Below, in pieces: positions 34,919-43,209 of a DNA stretch of 64,000 nucleotides; positions within the stretch are counted from its first letter, which is position 1; every line of letters starts with the position of its first letter. The stretch comes from an uncultured Bacillaceae bacterium (GTDB taxonomy: Bacteria > Bacillota > Bacilli > Bacillales > Bacillaceae_L): NCBI GenBank assembly GCA_947497585.1, contig CANMHG010000006.1, positions 1-64,000 of the forward strand, written 5' to 3'. Both the position numbers and the translations under genes were made by a program. The notes under the pieces were generated by a model. That model was not told the origin of the DNA. It worked only from the letters and a program-made list of their open reading frames with translations, and ran no database searches.

Positions 34919-34996
34919 CTAAACAGATGTATGCTTAAAAAAGCACATGGTTATGCTTAGATCATTATACCTAGTGGGTTTTTTCATGAGTGTCAT
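34919..34996 (-). CDS. Possible leader peptide of the ABC-F gene (25 residues)
   Basis: The frame reads MTLMKKPTRYNDLSITMCFF and ends KHTSV, with AGGGTG upstream of the first ATG. It sits between a candidate promoter (-10 TATAAT, complement 35010-35015) and the terminator. If that promoter is used the ribosome binding site would be very close to the 5' end, and another TATAAT (complement 34964-34969) would start transcription inside it, so translation is doubtful. Confidence 0.35.
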   Translation of the reverse strand: MTLMKKPTRYNDLSITMCFFKHTSV

Positions 34997-34999
34997 GAA
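34983..34999. promoter_or_regulatory. 17-bp palindrome in the ABC-F leader
   Basis: TTCATGA-GTG-TCATGAA, perfect 7-bp arms around 3 bases, just upstream of a TATAAT (complement 34964-34969). Could be a repressor site. The rest of 35016-35237 is AT-rich with another perfect palindrome at 35126-35147 (10-bp arms) and no gene I can support. Confidence 0.4.
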
Positions 35000-35237
35000 C
35001 ACCCTACAAATTATATTCTCGTTATTAGTAAAGTAAGTTTACCTTCTTAATTGCCGCAATTCCATAAAGAGCATAACAAATAAACCTAGCGTTTGTAGGT
35101 AAATCAAGCTCGTTACAAAATCTATATTAATTTAAAATTAAATTAATAATTAGCAATTAGTTGGTTCCATAAACTTACTTTCCCCCTCCTGAGAATTTCC
35201 TTTATTATCTCATCTTTACAATATTTTGTAAATCCTC

Positions 35238-35945
35238 TTAAACCGTCATTTTCCAGTTCGATTTGGCTAGCCAGTTTTCTTTTTCTTTGTAGTCGGGCAT
35301 AATTTTTCCAACGAGACGCCAGAAGGAGCGATCGTGGTTAAGGTGGACCATGTGGCACATTTCGTGTATGACTACGTAGTCGATCACTTCTAGTGGTGCC
35401 ATTGCAAGTCTCCAGTTAAAGGTTAATTGAAGATTCGAGTCACATGTCCCCCAGTTTGTTTGGTTATCTGTTATACGCACAGAACGTGGTTTCGTTTTAA
35501 AATGACTCTGATGATTTTGGATACTCTTTTCCACTAAGGCTTTACATTGCTGATAGTAGAATCGCTTGAGGGATTGTTTTATCTTTTCATCGTCATGGCT
35601 CTTTACAAATATCGTTAATTGATTATCTTTAAAAACAACATGGTCTTTCTCGATATTTCTATCTAGAGAGATTTTTATCGGATAGGAGTTCCCCAAATAA
35701 AGAAAACTCTCTCCCTGGTCATAAGCCTTCTGCTGTGGACCATCCAACCTTTTTTTCATCTCTTTTGATTTGGTCAATATCAACTCCCAGTTGGCTTCTA
35801 ATAGATTAACCACCTGCTCATCATGTGTCTTTTTTGGAGCTTGAACTATTACATTTCCATAACCGTCTATTGAAACACCAATAGATTTACGGTTTTTATA
35901 GATAATTTCAACATCGATTGTTTCACCTAAATAAGTATGTCTCAT
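35238..35945 (-). CDS. YgjP-like metallopeptidase domain protein (DUF45)
   Basis: A 235-residue protein with a C-terminal zinc site HEMCH (VVIHEMCHMVHLNHDRSFW), preceded by the family motif WGTCDSNLQLTFNWRL. The N-terminal half is beta-rich. This matches the YgjP/DUF45 group of M48-like metallopeptidases, which often accompany restriction or DNA-processing genes; no such partner is clear here apart from the divergent UDG-like gene. Catalytic activity is inferred from the motif. Confidence 0.88.
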   Translation of the reverse strand: MRHTYLGETIDVEIIYKNRKSIGVSIDGYGNVIVQAPKKTHDEQVVNLLEANWELILTKSKEMKKRLDGPQQKAYDQGESFLYLGNSYPIKISLDRNIEKDHVVFKDNQLTIFVKSHDDEKIKQSLKRFYYQQCKALVEKSIQNHQSHFKTKPRSVRITDNQTNWGTCDSNLQLTFNWRLAMAPLEVIDYVVIHEMCHMVHLNHDRSFWRLVGKIMPDYKEKENWLAKSNWKMTV

Positions 35946-36047
35946 TTCACTTTTTCTCCTGATAAATACTTTTTTATCTATACCAATTCATATTTTAATC
36001 TTATTTCACTCTACCTTCTTCTACCACTGGAAGTAAAGATACAATAT

Positions 36048-36076
36048 TTGAAAGATCATATAGTGAAGGATAGAAT
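36048..36076 (+). promoter_or_regulatory. Sigma-A-like promoter of the UDG-like gene
   Basis: TTGAAA (36048-36053), 17-base spacer, TAGAAT (36071-36076). It supports the start at 36108 rather than the longer open frame. Confidence 0.55.
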
Positions 36077-36107
36077 AATTATTTATAACCGTACAGGAGG
36101 AACAAAT

Positions 36108-36836
36108 ATGTTCTTTTTTAATAACTATGAACAAGGTATTTATCAGTTACCCATAAAAGAAACCTATTTAAAAGAAGATTTGATGACAAAACAATTTCTA
36201 TTATCAGGAGACAACAAACTTGAGGTTTACTGGGCTCCCTTTGAATACATCAATAAAGAAGCAAAAGTAATTATATTGGGGATCACGCCAGGGTGGACCC
36301 AAATGCAGCTAGCATTCAACTATGTTCGGAAAAATATCGGAGTGGAAGATAAGGAGACCATGCTTCGTAATGCTAAAAAACAGGCAAGTTTTGGTGGAAA
36401 GGGAATTAGGAAAAATCTAATTGAAATGCTCGATGGTGTTGAGCTTAACAAGCACCTTAACATTACTAGTTGTGCAGAGCTTTATGAAGACAGCAACCAT
36501 TTCTTACACTCCTCTTCAACTTTAAGATACCCAGTGTTTATCAATAAGAGAAATTACACCGGCTCCAATCCATCGATGTTGAAGCACCCTGTACTTTTTC
36601 AAATGATACATGAACTGTTAGTACCCGAGTTAAGCGAAATGAAAGATGCTGTAATTATACCAGCAGGTAAAGCAGTTTCCGAAGTTGTACGTTACTTGGT
36701 AGACGAAGGCAGAATTCATAATAAAACAATTCTATATGATTTTCCCCATCCATCAGGAGCGAACGGTCATCGGAAGAAGCAATATGAGGAGAAGAAAGAG
36801 TATTTTATAGGAAAACTAAGGGACCATTTCATTTAA
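36108..36836 (+). CDS. Uracil-DNA-glycosylase-like fold protein, function unknown
   Basis: A 242-residue soluble protein. VIILGITPGWTQ near residue 62 resembles the G-x-x-PG motif I of the UDG superfamily, and DFPHPSGANGHRKKQYEE near the C-terminus resembles its H-P-S motif. The usual catalytic Asp or Asn position is not obvious, so DNA glycosylase activity is not claimed. ATG at 36108 follows ACAGGAGG. The frame is open back to 35937, but the promoter hexamers lie inside that stretch. Confidence 0.6.
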   Translation: MFFFNNYEQGIYQLPIKETYLKEDLMTKQFLLSGDNKLEVYWAPFEYINKEAKVIILGITPGWTQMQLAFNYVRKNIGVEDKETMLRNAKKQASFGGKGIRKNLIEMLDGVELNKHLNITSCAELYEDSNHFLHSSSTLRYPVFINKRNYTGSNPSMLKHPVLFQMIHELLVPELSEMKDAVIIPAGKAVSEVVRYLVDEGRIHNKTILYDFPHPSGANGHRKKQYEEKKEYFIGKLRDHFI

Positions 36837-36875
36837 AAAATGAAATGGGATTCCTTTTTTATGGGAATCCCTAGT
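36826..36875. terminator. Terminators between the UDG-like gene and nagB
   Basis: CATTTCATTT pairs with AAATGAAATG across the stop codon, then GGGATTCC and GGAATCCC form a second stem around a T-run. Serves the convergent pair. Confidence 0.75.
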
Positions 36876-36877
36876 CT

Positions 36878-37651
36878 CTAGAATATCGTTTTTGAGTTTT
36901 CCAAGTTTAAGTGTTGATTATTGTCATCCCAATTGTATGCAGCTTCATCAACCACAACGGTTACATTAGGGTGTGTTTTTAAAATAGTAACTGGCCAATT
37001 CGCGTTAATTTCATCTGTTCTCAGTAATTGGTAGATGGCTTTAGCTTTTTTAGACCCACTTGCAAACAAAATGATTTTCTTTGCCTCCATGATTGTCTCA
37101 ATACCCATCGATATTGCTTTTTTTGGCACATCTTCTATGGAATCGAAGTATCTGGCATTTGCTTGTATTGTAGATTGAGCCAAATTCACTTCATGTGTTC
37201 GGCAATGAAATGACGTTTTGGGTTCATTAAACCCAATATGACCATTACTTCCTACGCCTAATACCTGAATATCTATTCCTCCATGTTCCACAATAAGCTT
37301 CTCATATCGTTTACATTCCGCTTCGATATCTTCTGCAAGCCCATTGGGAAGATAAGTCTGTTCCTTCGAAATACCCATAGGCTGGAAGAAGTATTTATTC
37401 ATGTAAAAGTGATAGCTATTTTCAGACTCAGGGGCTAGGCCAATATATTCGTCAAGGTTAAATGTTGTTATATCCTTTAGGTCAAGAGGTGTATTTTCAT
37501 GAAGCTTTCTCAAATGGTTATACACACCGATTTGAGTACCACCTGTAGCCAAGCCCAATGTTATTTTTGGATTACTAGATATATCCTGATAAAGAAGCTC
37601 GGCACCTTTTTGGGCCATCTCATCATAATTTTTCACGACAATAGTATTCAT
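36878..37651 (-). CDS. nagB: Glucosamine-6-phosphate deaminase
   Basis: Converts glucosamine-6-P to fructose-6-P and ammonia. Motifs: FNLDEYIGL (catalytic Asp region) and VLGVGSNGHIGFNEP, the family signature. 257 residues. ATG at 37651 follows AGTGAGGTG; an in-frame GTG at 37660 overlaps that site. It lies 13 bases behind nagA. Supplies the last two steps of GlcNAc-6P use, needed by the MurNAc salvage genes 5 kb away. Confidence 0.95.
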   Translation of the reverse strand: MNTIVVKNYDEMAQKGAELLYQDISSNPKITLGLATGGTQIGVYNHLRKLHENTPLDLKDITTFNLDEYIGLAPESENSYHFYMNKYFFQPMGISKEQTYLPNGLAEDIEAECKRYEKLIVEHGGIDIQVLGVGSNGHIGFNEPKTSFHCRTHEVNLAQSTIQANARYFDSIEDVPKKAISMGIETIMEAKKIILFASGSKKAKAIYQLLRTDEINANWPVTILKTHPNVTVVVDEAAYNWDDNNQHLNLENSKTIF

Positions 37652-37664
37652 ACGATTCACCTCA

Positions 37665-38849
37665 CTAAGCTTTATAAATTAAATGACCACGACAATAGGT
37701 GCTGATTACATTGAATGCATTATCTAAAATTACTAAATCCGCATCCTTCCCAACATCTATGCTTCCTTTACGGTCAAAAACCTTTAATTCCTTCGCTGCA
37801 TTCATCGATGACATTTTAGCAAGGTCTACTAGTTCACAGCCTTCTAATTCACTTGCATGTCTAACAGCTTCATTCATTTTTAACACACTGCCAGCAAGGG
37901 TTCCATCCTCAAGTCGTGCTTCATTTCCTTTTAGATTAACAGTTTGACCGCCAAGCTCATACGTACCTTCTCTCAAGCATTTTGCCCTCATCGCATCTGT
38001 AATTAACTGCAACTTATTGCTGCCTTTCATTTTAAATGCCAATTCAACCATTTCCTTCACACAGTGAACCTGGTCAAAAATAATTTCTGCCATAATCTTA
38101 TCTTCTAATAAAACGCTTCCTACAACTCCAGGGTCGCGATGATGCATTGGTCGCATGGCATTATATAAATGTGTAGCATGACTTAACCCATGTTCTACAG
38201 CAAGCTTTACCTCTGAATGTGACGCATCGGAATGTCCAATGGAGGCAATGATTCCCTGTTTAGTTAGAGCCTCTACAAACCCAAGACCATGTTCTTCTTC
38301 CGGAGCAAGTGTTACTAACTGAATCGCACCTTCTGCAAGCTCGTTCCATTTTTCGAATAATGCAAGGTTCGGTGATATAATCTGATCAACAGGTTGTGCT
38401 CCTGCATACTTTTTATTAATAAAAGGACCTTCTAAATGAACTCCAAGTACTTCTGCCCCTTTATATTCTTTCTTCATAAAAGAAGAGATTGTAGTTAATG
38501 TCTTTGAAATAGCTTCATCACTTTGTGTAATTGTTGTTGCCAAGAAACTAGTTGTTCCTTCACTTGGTAACACCTTCGCCATTGTACTCAATGCATCTTC
38601 AGTCGCATCCATTACATCAGCACCAGCTGCCCCGTGGATATGAACATCAATAAAGCCAGGAAATACATAATGATTTTCGTCAATTGTAATAACAGGATGA
38701 GCCGATCTTTTTGAAGGAAGGGTGTCTTTTTCACCAATTTCAATTATTTTTCCATGTTCAATCATGATCCATCCTTCATGAATCACTTTCGTTTCGGTAA
38801 CGATTGTTCCACCGATTAATAGTTGGGGAGTATTATCAACATAGGACAA
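37665..38849 (-). CDS. nagA: N-acetylglucosamine-6-phosphate deacetylase
   Basis: A 394-residue amidohydrolase removing acetate from GlcNAc-6P. Metal-site segments: GFIDVHIHGAAGADVMDA, EGPFINKKYAGAQ, SIGHSDASH, ATHLYNAM and LITDAMRA. TTG start with GGGATGGTG upstream. First gene of nagA-nagB. Upstream at about 38919-38943 are TTGGT and ACCAA separated by 15 bases, which could be an operator. Confidence 0.95.
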   Translation of the reverse strand: MSYVDNTPQLLIGGTIVTETKVIHEGWIMIEHGKIIEIGEKDTLPSKRSAHPVITIDENHYVFPGFIDVHIHGAAGADVMDATEDALSTMAKVLPSEGTTSFLATTITQSDEAISKTLTTISSFMKKEYKGAEVLGVHLEGPFINKKYAGAQPVDQIISPNLALFEKWNELAEGAIQLVTLAPEEEHGLGFVEALTKQGIIASIGHSDASHSEVKLAVEHGLSHATHLYNAMRPMHHRDPGVVGSVLLEDKIMAEIIFDQVHCVKEMVELAFKMKGSNKLQLITDAMRAKCLREGTYELGGQTVNLKGNEARLEDGTLAGSVLKMNEAVRHASELEGCELVDLAKMSSMNAAKELKVFDRKGSIDVGKDADLVILDNAFNVISTYCRGHLIYKA

Positions 38850-39039
38850 AACTTACACCATCCCTTATATGTAAACTTTTGATTTAGATATGTATTTAAA
38901 GTGTGCTCATATTGTTTTTTGGTATCAGGTTTTTAACACCAAATTTAAAATAATATTTTAATTATATATAAGTTTAGTTGATTTTATATTTCAAAGCAAG
39001 CAAATCTCCATTATAATTGAGTTATAAATAATTAATTCT

Positions 39040-39067
39040 TTGACAATCTTTTCTATCTAAATAGAGT
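39040..39067 (+). promoter_or_regulatory. Sigma-A-like promoter of glcDF
   Basis: TTGACA (39040-39045), 16-base spacer, TAGAGT (39062-39067), 46 bases before the glcD start. Confidence 0.55.
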
Positions 39068-39112
39068 ACTAAACCTGTTATTTTTTATAACACTAAAAGA
39101 AAGGTGATACGT

Positions 39113-40525
39113 ATGATCACAGCTGAAATAAAAGATAAATTAATTCGAATCGTTAGTGACAAAAATTTTGAAGATAATATGACTTCCAGGCTTGTCTATT
39201 CATATGACGCTACACCTAACTTTCAATCTCTTCCCGATGCCATTGTTTCTCCTAGGAATACAAAAGAAGTATCAGAAGTAGTAAAGATTTGTAATGAATA
39301 TAAGATTCCTATAGTTCCTAGAGGTTCTGGGACAAACCTTTGCGCAGGTACTTGTCCAACTGAAGGCGGTATTGTTCTGCTTTTCAAACATATGAACAAG
39401 ATTCTTGAAATTGATGAAGAAAACCTAACTATTACAGCTCAACCAGGTGTAATTACACTGGACTTAATAAAAGCAGTTGAGAAAAAAGATTTATTTTATC
39501 CACCTGATCCAAGCTCAATGAAAATCTCAACAATAGGCGGAAACATTAACGAAAACTCCGGTGGATTACGAGGGTTAAAGTACGGAGTAACAAGAGATTA
39601 TGTCATGGGGTTAGAGGTTGTTCTTGCCAACGGAGATATTATTCGGACGGGTGGTAAGCTTGCAAAAGATGTTGCAGGCTACGATCTTACTAGGTTACTA
39701 GTTGGATCTGAAGGCACTTTAGGCATTGTAACCGAGGCAATTTTAAAGCTTATCCCCATGCCAGAAACGAAAAAAACGATGCTATCACTCTATCAAGATA
39801 TGGAGAAAGCTGCCAAAACAGTTTCGAAAATTATAGCTAGCAAAATAATTCCTACAACATTAGAATTTTTAGATCAACCTACACTTAAAGTTGTAGAGGA
39901 CTTTGCTCAAATTGGATTGCCTGTTGATGTACAGGCGGTTTTATTAATTGAACAGGACGGTCCAAGAGAAGTTGTAGAAAGAGATATGAAAAAGATAGAA
40001 GAAATATGCAGAGCAGAGAATGCAATCTCCGTAACAGTTGCAAAGAATCAGGCAGAAGCAGAGGCGTTAACTACCGCTAGACGCTCTGCACTTTCAGCTT
40101 TAGCTCGGTTAAAACCAACCACTATTCTAGAAGATGCTACCGTTCCAAGATCTGAAATAGCTAACATGGTAAAAGCAATCAATGATATCTCGAAAAAATA
40201 CAATGTAGATATCTGCACCTTCGGACATGCTGGAGATGGAAACCTTCATCCAACCTGTCTTACTGATGCACGAGACCATGAGGAAATGGAACGAGTAGAA
40301 AAAGCGTTAGAGGAAATTTTCCAAAAAGCAATTGAATTAGGTGGAACGATTACAGGTGAACATGGTGTTGGGGCAATGAAAGCACCCTATTTAGAATTAA
40401 AACTTGGCGAAGCTGGCATCAACGCGATGCGACTGATAAAAGAATCCTTAGACCCTAACAATATTATGAATCCTGGAAAAGTGTTTGCAAAGGATACTAG
40501 AAAACGTGTGGTGGTTACCAAATGA
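39113..40525 (+). CDS. glcD: Glycolate oxidase FAD subunit
   Basis: A 470-residue FAD-linked oxidase that, with GlcF, oxidises glycolate to glyoxylate (or a similar 2-hydroxy acid). FAD-binding PCMH domain: VPRGSGTNLCAGTCPTEGG, STIGGNINENSGGLRGLKYG, DVAGYDLTRLLVGSEGTLG. C-terminal HAGDGNLHP and GTITGEHGVG are family signatures. ATG at 39113 follows AGAAAGGTGA. The stop overlaps the glcF start by four bases. Confidence 0.93.
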   Translation: MITAEIKDKLIRIVSDKNFEDNMTSRLVYSYDATPNFQSLPDAIVSPRNTKEVSEVVKICNEYKIPIVPRGSGTNLCAGTCPTEGGIVLLFKHMNKILEIDEENLTITAQPGVITLDLIKAVEKKDLFYPPDPSSMKISTIGGNINENSGGLRGLKYGVTRDYVMGLEVVLANGDIIRTGGKLAKDVAGYDLTRLLVGSEGTLGIVTEAILKLIPMPETKKTMLSLYQDMEKAAKTVSKIIASKIIPTTLEFLDQPTLKVVEDFAQIGLPVDVQAVLLIEQDGPREVVERDMKKIEEICRAENAISVTVAKNQAEAEALTTARRSALSALARLKPTTILEDATVPRSEIANMVKAINDISKKYNVDICTFGHAGDGNLHPTCLTDARDHEEMERVEKALEEIFQKAIELGGTITGEHGVGAMKAPYLELKLGEAGINAMRLIKESLDPNNIMNPGKVFAKDTRKRVVVTK

Positions 40526-41868
40526 CAACATCAAAAGAAAAACAAATAATACAAGAAGAGTTCGCAAAGAGAATGGATGAAAACGAACTATTAAACTGTA
40601 TGCGCTGCGGCTTTTGTCTTCCTTCCTGCCCAACTTATATTGAATCAGGCTTTCAAGAAACACATTCCCCACGTGGCAGAATTGCTTTGATGAAAGCAGT
40701 TGTGGACGGGTTGATTGAGCCTGATGAAGATGTAGAAAAATCATTAAATATGTGTCTTGGCTGCCGCGCATGTGAACCAGTTTGTCCTTCTGGTGTGAAG
40801 TATGGTCATTTATTAGAAGAAGCTCGTGATATTATTAACCAAAATAAAAAGTATTCTGCTCCTGTTAAAGCATTACGAAAGGTTGTTTTTAACGGTCTTT
40901 TTCCACATCAAACTCGAATGCGGTCACTCGTTCATTTAATTGGTATTTATCAGCGTTCTGGTTTACAAAATGTTGTTAGAAATAGCGGCTTATTACGTCT
41001 ATTTCCTGATAGTATGGGAACGATGGAGAAGGTTCTCCCTGAAGTACCAACCTTAAAAGAGATGAAAAATAGACCGACCAAACTTCATCCAGAAGGAAAA
41101 GCGAAAAAGAAGGTTGCTTTTTTCTCTGGCTGCTTAATGGACACGATGTTTATGAAAACAAATGATGCTACGATTAAGCTACTACAGGCTGTTGGTTGCG
41201 AGATTGTCATACCAGAAGAGCAGGTCTGCTGTGGCGCACTTCATGGGCATAGCGGAGAGAAGAACACAGCAAAAGAACTGGCAAAACAAAACATCCAAGC
41301 CTTTGAAGAACTTAAGATAGATTACATTATTACAAATGCAGGTGGATGTAGTGGTTTTTTAATAGAATATCACCATTTACTGAAAGACGATCCCCAATGG
41401 CTGGAACGGGCTAAGAATTTCACTTCGAAATTAAAAGACCTTTCAACCATTTTAATAGAGTTGGATTTTGATAAACGCAATCTCAAACTGAACACTCAAA
41501 CAATTACTTACCAAGATTCATGCCACCTAAGAAATGTCATGAAAACCTATAATGAACCAAGGAAATTACTAAATAGTATCGAAGGTATTAACTTTAAGGA
41601 AATGGATGATGCAGACAGGTGCTGTGGCTCAGCAGGTATATACAATATTGTAGAATCTGAGATGTCGATGCAAATTTTAGATTATAAAATGGAAAAGGTA
41701 AAAGAAACTGAGGCAGTTACAATCGTAACAGCAAATCCGGGTTGTTTACTTCAAATGAAGCTGGGGATTGAACGTGAAGGACTAAGTGAAAAAGTACGTG
41801 CTGTTCATATTGCAGATATACTGCTTGAAGCATTAGAAAATAGTTCAACCGGTATATCATATAAATAA
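40522..41868 (+). CDS. glcF: Glycolate oxidase iron-sulfur subunit
   Basis: A 448-residue electron-transfer subunit. Two 4Fe-4S motifs are near the N-terminus, CMRCGFCLPSCPTY and CLGCRACEPVCPSG, followed by two cysteine-rich CCG domains (VCCGALHGHSGE and RCCGSAGIYN). It passes electrons from GlcD to the quinone pool. Translationally coupled to glcD (ATGA overlap). Order and sizes match ysfC-ysfD of B. subtilis. Confidence 0.93.
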   Translation: MTTSKEKQIIQEEFAKRMDENELLNCMRCGFCLPSCPTYIESGFQETHSPRGRIALMKAVVDGLIEPDEDVEKSLNMCLGCRACEPVCPSGVKYGHLLEEARDIINQNKKYSAPVKALRKVVFNGLFPHQTRMRSLVHLIGIYQRSGLQNVVRNSGLLRLFPDSMGTMEKVLPEVPTLKEMKNRPTKLHPEGKAKKKVAFFSGCLMDTMFMKTNDATIKLLQAVGCEIVIPEEQVCCGALHGHSGEKNTAKELAKQNIQAFEELKIDYIITNAGGCSGFLIEYHHLLKDDPQWLERAKNFTSKLKDLSTILIELDFDKRNLKLNTQTITYQDSCHLRNVMKTYNEPRKLLNSIEGINFKEMDDADRCCGSAGIYNIVESEMSMQILDYKMEKVKETEAVTIVTANPGCLLQMKLGIEREGLSEKVRAVHIADILLEALENSSTGISYK

Positions 41869-41890
41869 AGAATTTACTTATAATTATGTC

Positions 41891-42019
41891 CGTTGATTTC
41901 CGGTCCAGCCACTTGCTTTCCTCGGGGAGGAAGTCGAGCCTCCTCGACGTTCCGTCTGTGGGGTCTCGACCTTTCCTCAACTTCTGAGCAGGAGTCAAGT
42001 GCCTTCCCCTCCAATCAAC
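41891..42019. repeat. MITE-like or dispersed palindromic repeat
   Basis: Imperfect inverted ends: GTTGATTTCCGG...CCACTTG at the left and CAAGTG...CCAATCAAC at the right. The GC-rich centre (CCTCGGGGAGG, GAGCCTCCTCGA, GGGGTCTCGAC) resembles the core of the larger element at 61240-61475. No open reading frame. This kind of about 130-bp repeat is common in Bacillaceae genomes. Confidence 0.75.
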
Positions 42020-42052
42020 TCAGCAATGATATATAAGGTAAGATACAAACAT

Positions 42053-42100
42053 AAAGGAAGTAAAGAAAAATATTTCAATTTTCTTTACTTCCTTTAATTT
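42053..42100. terminator. Terminator between glcF and the serine hydrolase gene
   Basis: A perfect 17-bp stem: AAAGGAAGTAAAGAAAA (42053-42069) and its complement (42079-42095), followed by AATTTTG. It can act in both directions for the convergent genes. Confidence 0.8.
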
Positions 42101-42137
42101 TGAGGCATTTCTGGATAGCAACAATTTTAGTGAGGTA

Positions 42138-43190
42138 CTAGACCTCTTTATCTATCAATTCATGCAGTTTCCTTCTAAACTCATTAATATTTTGTGGGGC
42201 ATCCGTATGTAGTCTGTTTGTAAGCACCACAACAGTCAGCTTTCTCACCGGAACAATCCATAGTGATGTACCTGTAAACCCAGTATGTCCACAGCCACTT
42301 GGATATAGATCTGACATCTCCCATCCAAGTCCTCTTGTACCTACCTGTTTGGTTATCGCTTGTTCTGCTAATGTTTGAGATATATACTCTTTACTATCTA
42401 TCTGTCCTAGATTAGTATAAACCTCACCGATTTTACTCAAGTCCTCTGCATTTGCAAAAAGCCCCGCATGACCAGATACACCATTAAAGTAATAATATGC
42501 ATTGCCGTCATTTACTTGGCCACATATTGGCAGATCTGTATCTCTCCATTTTGAGAATGATAAGTTCCTTTCCTTACACATGCTTTGTTCAATTCGATTT
42601 CCAAACTCTGTTGCAGCTACATTATTTGAAACAACAGGACCATAACTCATTATTTTTGCGTTCAATGGAATTCTTATATATTGATTAAGAGCCTCTTGTA
42701 AGGATCGTTTCGTAGATTCCTTAACAATTTCAGCTAGTAACATATAATTCAAATCACTATATTGTACACCTGTTGTTTTTTCATTTGTAGCAACAATGTT
42801 TTCTAATTGACTATAAAAATCAATGTTCCGCGTATAAAAGGGATACCAATCTAGTAATCCTGAACTATGAGTTAATAACTGTTCAACAGTAATAGAACCA
42901 GTGGAATCATCAGAAACAGCAGGTAAAAGATTTCTGACGGTTGAATGTAGTGAAAATTTCCCCTCTGAAATTAGCTTTAAAATAATCGTTGTAATAACCA
43001 CTTTTGTTAATGAAGCAATATCGAATAGTGTATCTTTGTTCATATCCCGCTTAACATTTTTCGTATTAAGTGCCTTTCCAAAGGCTTCGTGAAGCAAGAC
43101 AGTATTATCCTTTTTCACATAAACAACTGCACCAGGAAACACCCCAGCATGAATTTGGGATTCAATAAGGACTTTTACTTTCTCATCCAT
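42138..43190 (-). CDS. Serine hydrolase of the beta-lactamase fold (AmiE-like)
   Basis: A 350-residue class C beta-lactamase/penicillin-binding-type hydrolase. SxxK: ASLTKVV; YxN-type motif: YSDLNYM; C-terminal HTGFTG. In B. subtilis a member of this superfamily, AmiE, lies in the murQRP-amiE-nagZ-namZ cluster and removes the peptide from MurNAc-peptides; the same role is inferred here from position. No signal peptide, so it would act inside the cell. I chose ATG at 43190 (TGGAG upstream); ATG at 43217 would overlap the GH3 gene. Confidence 0.8.
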   Translation of the reverse strand: MDEKVKVLIESQIHAGVFPGAVVYVKKDNTVLLHEAFGKALNTKNVKRDMNKDTLFDIASLTKVVITTIILKLISEGKFSLHSTVRNLLPAVSDDSTGSITVEQLLTHSSGLLDWYPFYTRNIDFYSQLENIVATNEKTTGVQYSDLNYMLLAEIVKESTKRSLQEALNQYIRIPLNAKIMSYGPVVSNNVAATEFGNRIEQSMCKERNLSFSKWRDTDLPICGQVNDGNAYYYFNGVSGHAGLFANAEDLSKIGEVYTNLGQIDSKEYISQTLAEQAITKQVGTRGLGWEMSDLYPSGCGHTGFTGTSLWIVPVRKLTVVVLTNRLHTDAPQNINEFRRKLHELIDKEV

Positions 43191-43209
43191 CGAAATAACT
43201 CCATTCTGA

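Noticed and set aside
38915..38950. NagR (GntR family) operator before nagA
   Set aside because: TTGGT and ACCAA arms are present but 15 bases apart, which does not fit the compact palindrome expected for that regulator.
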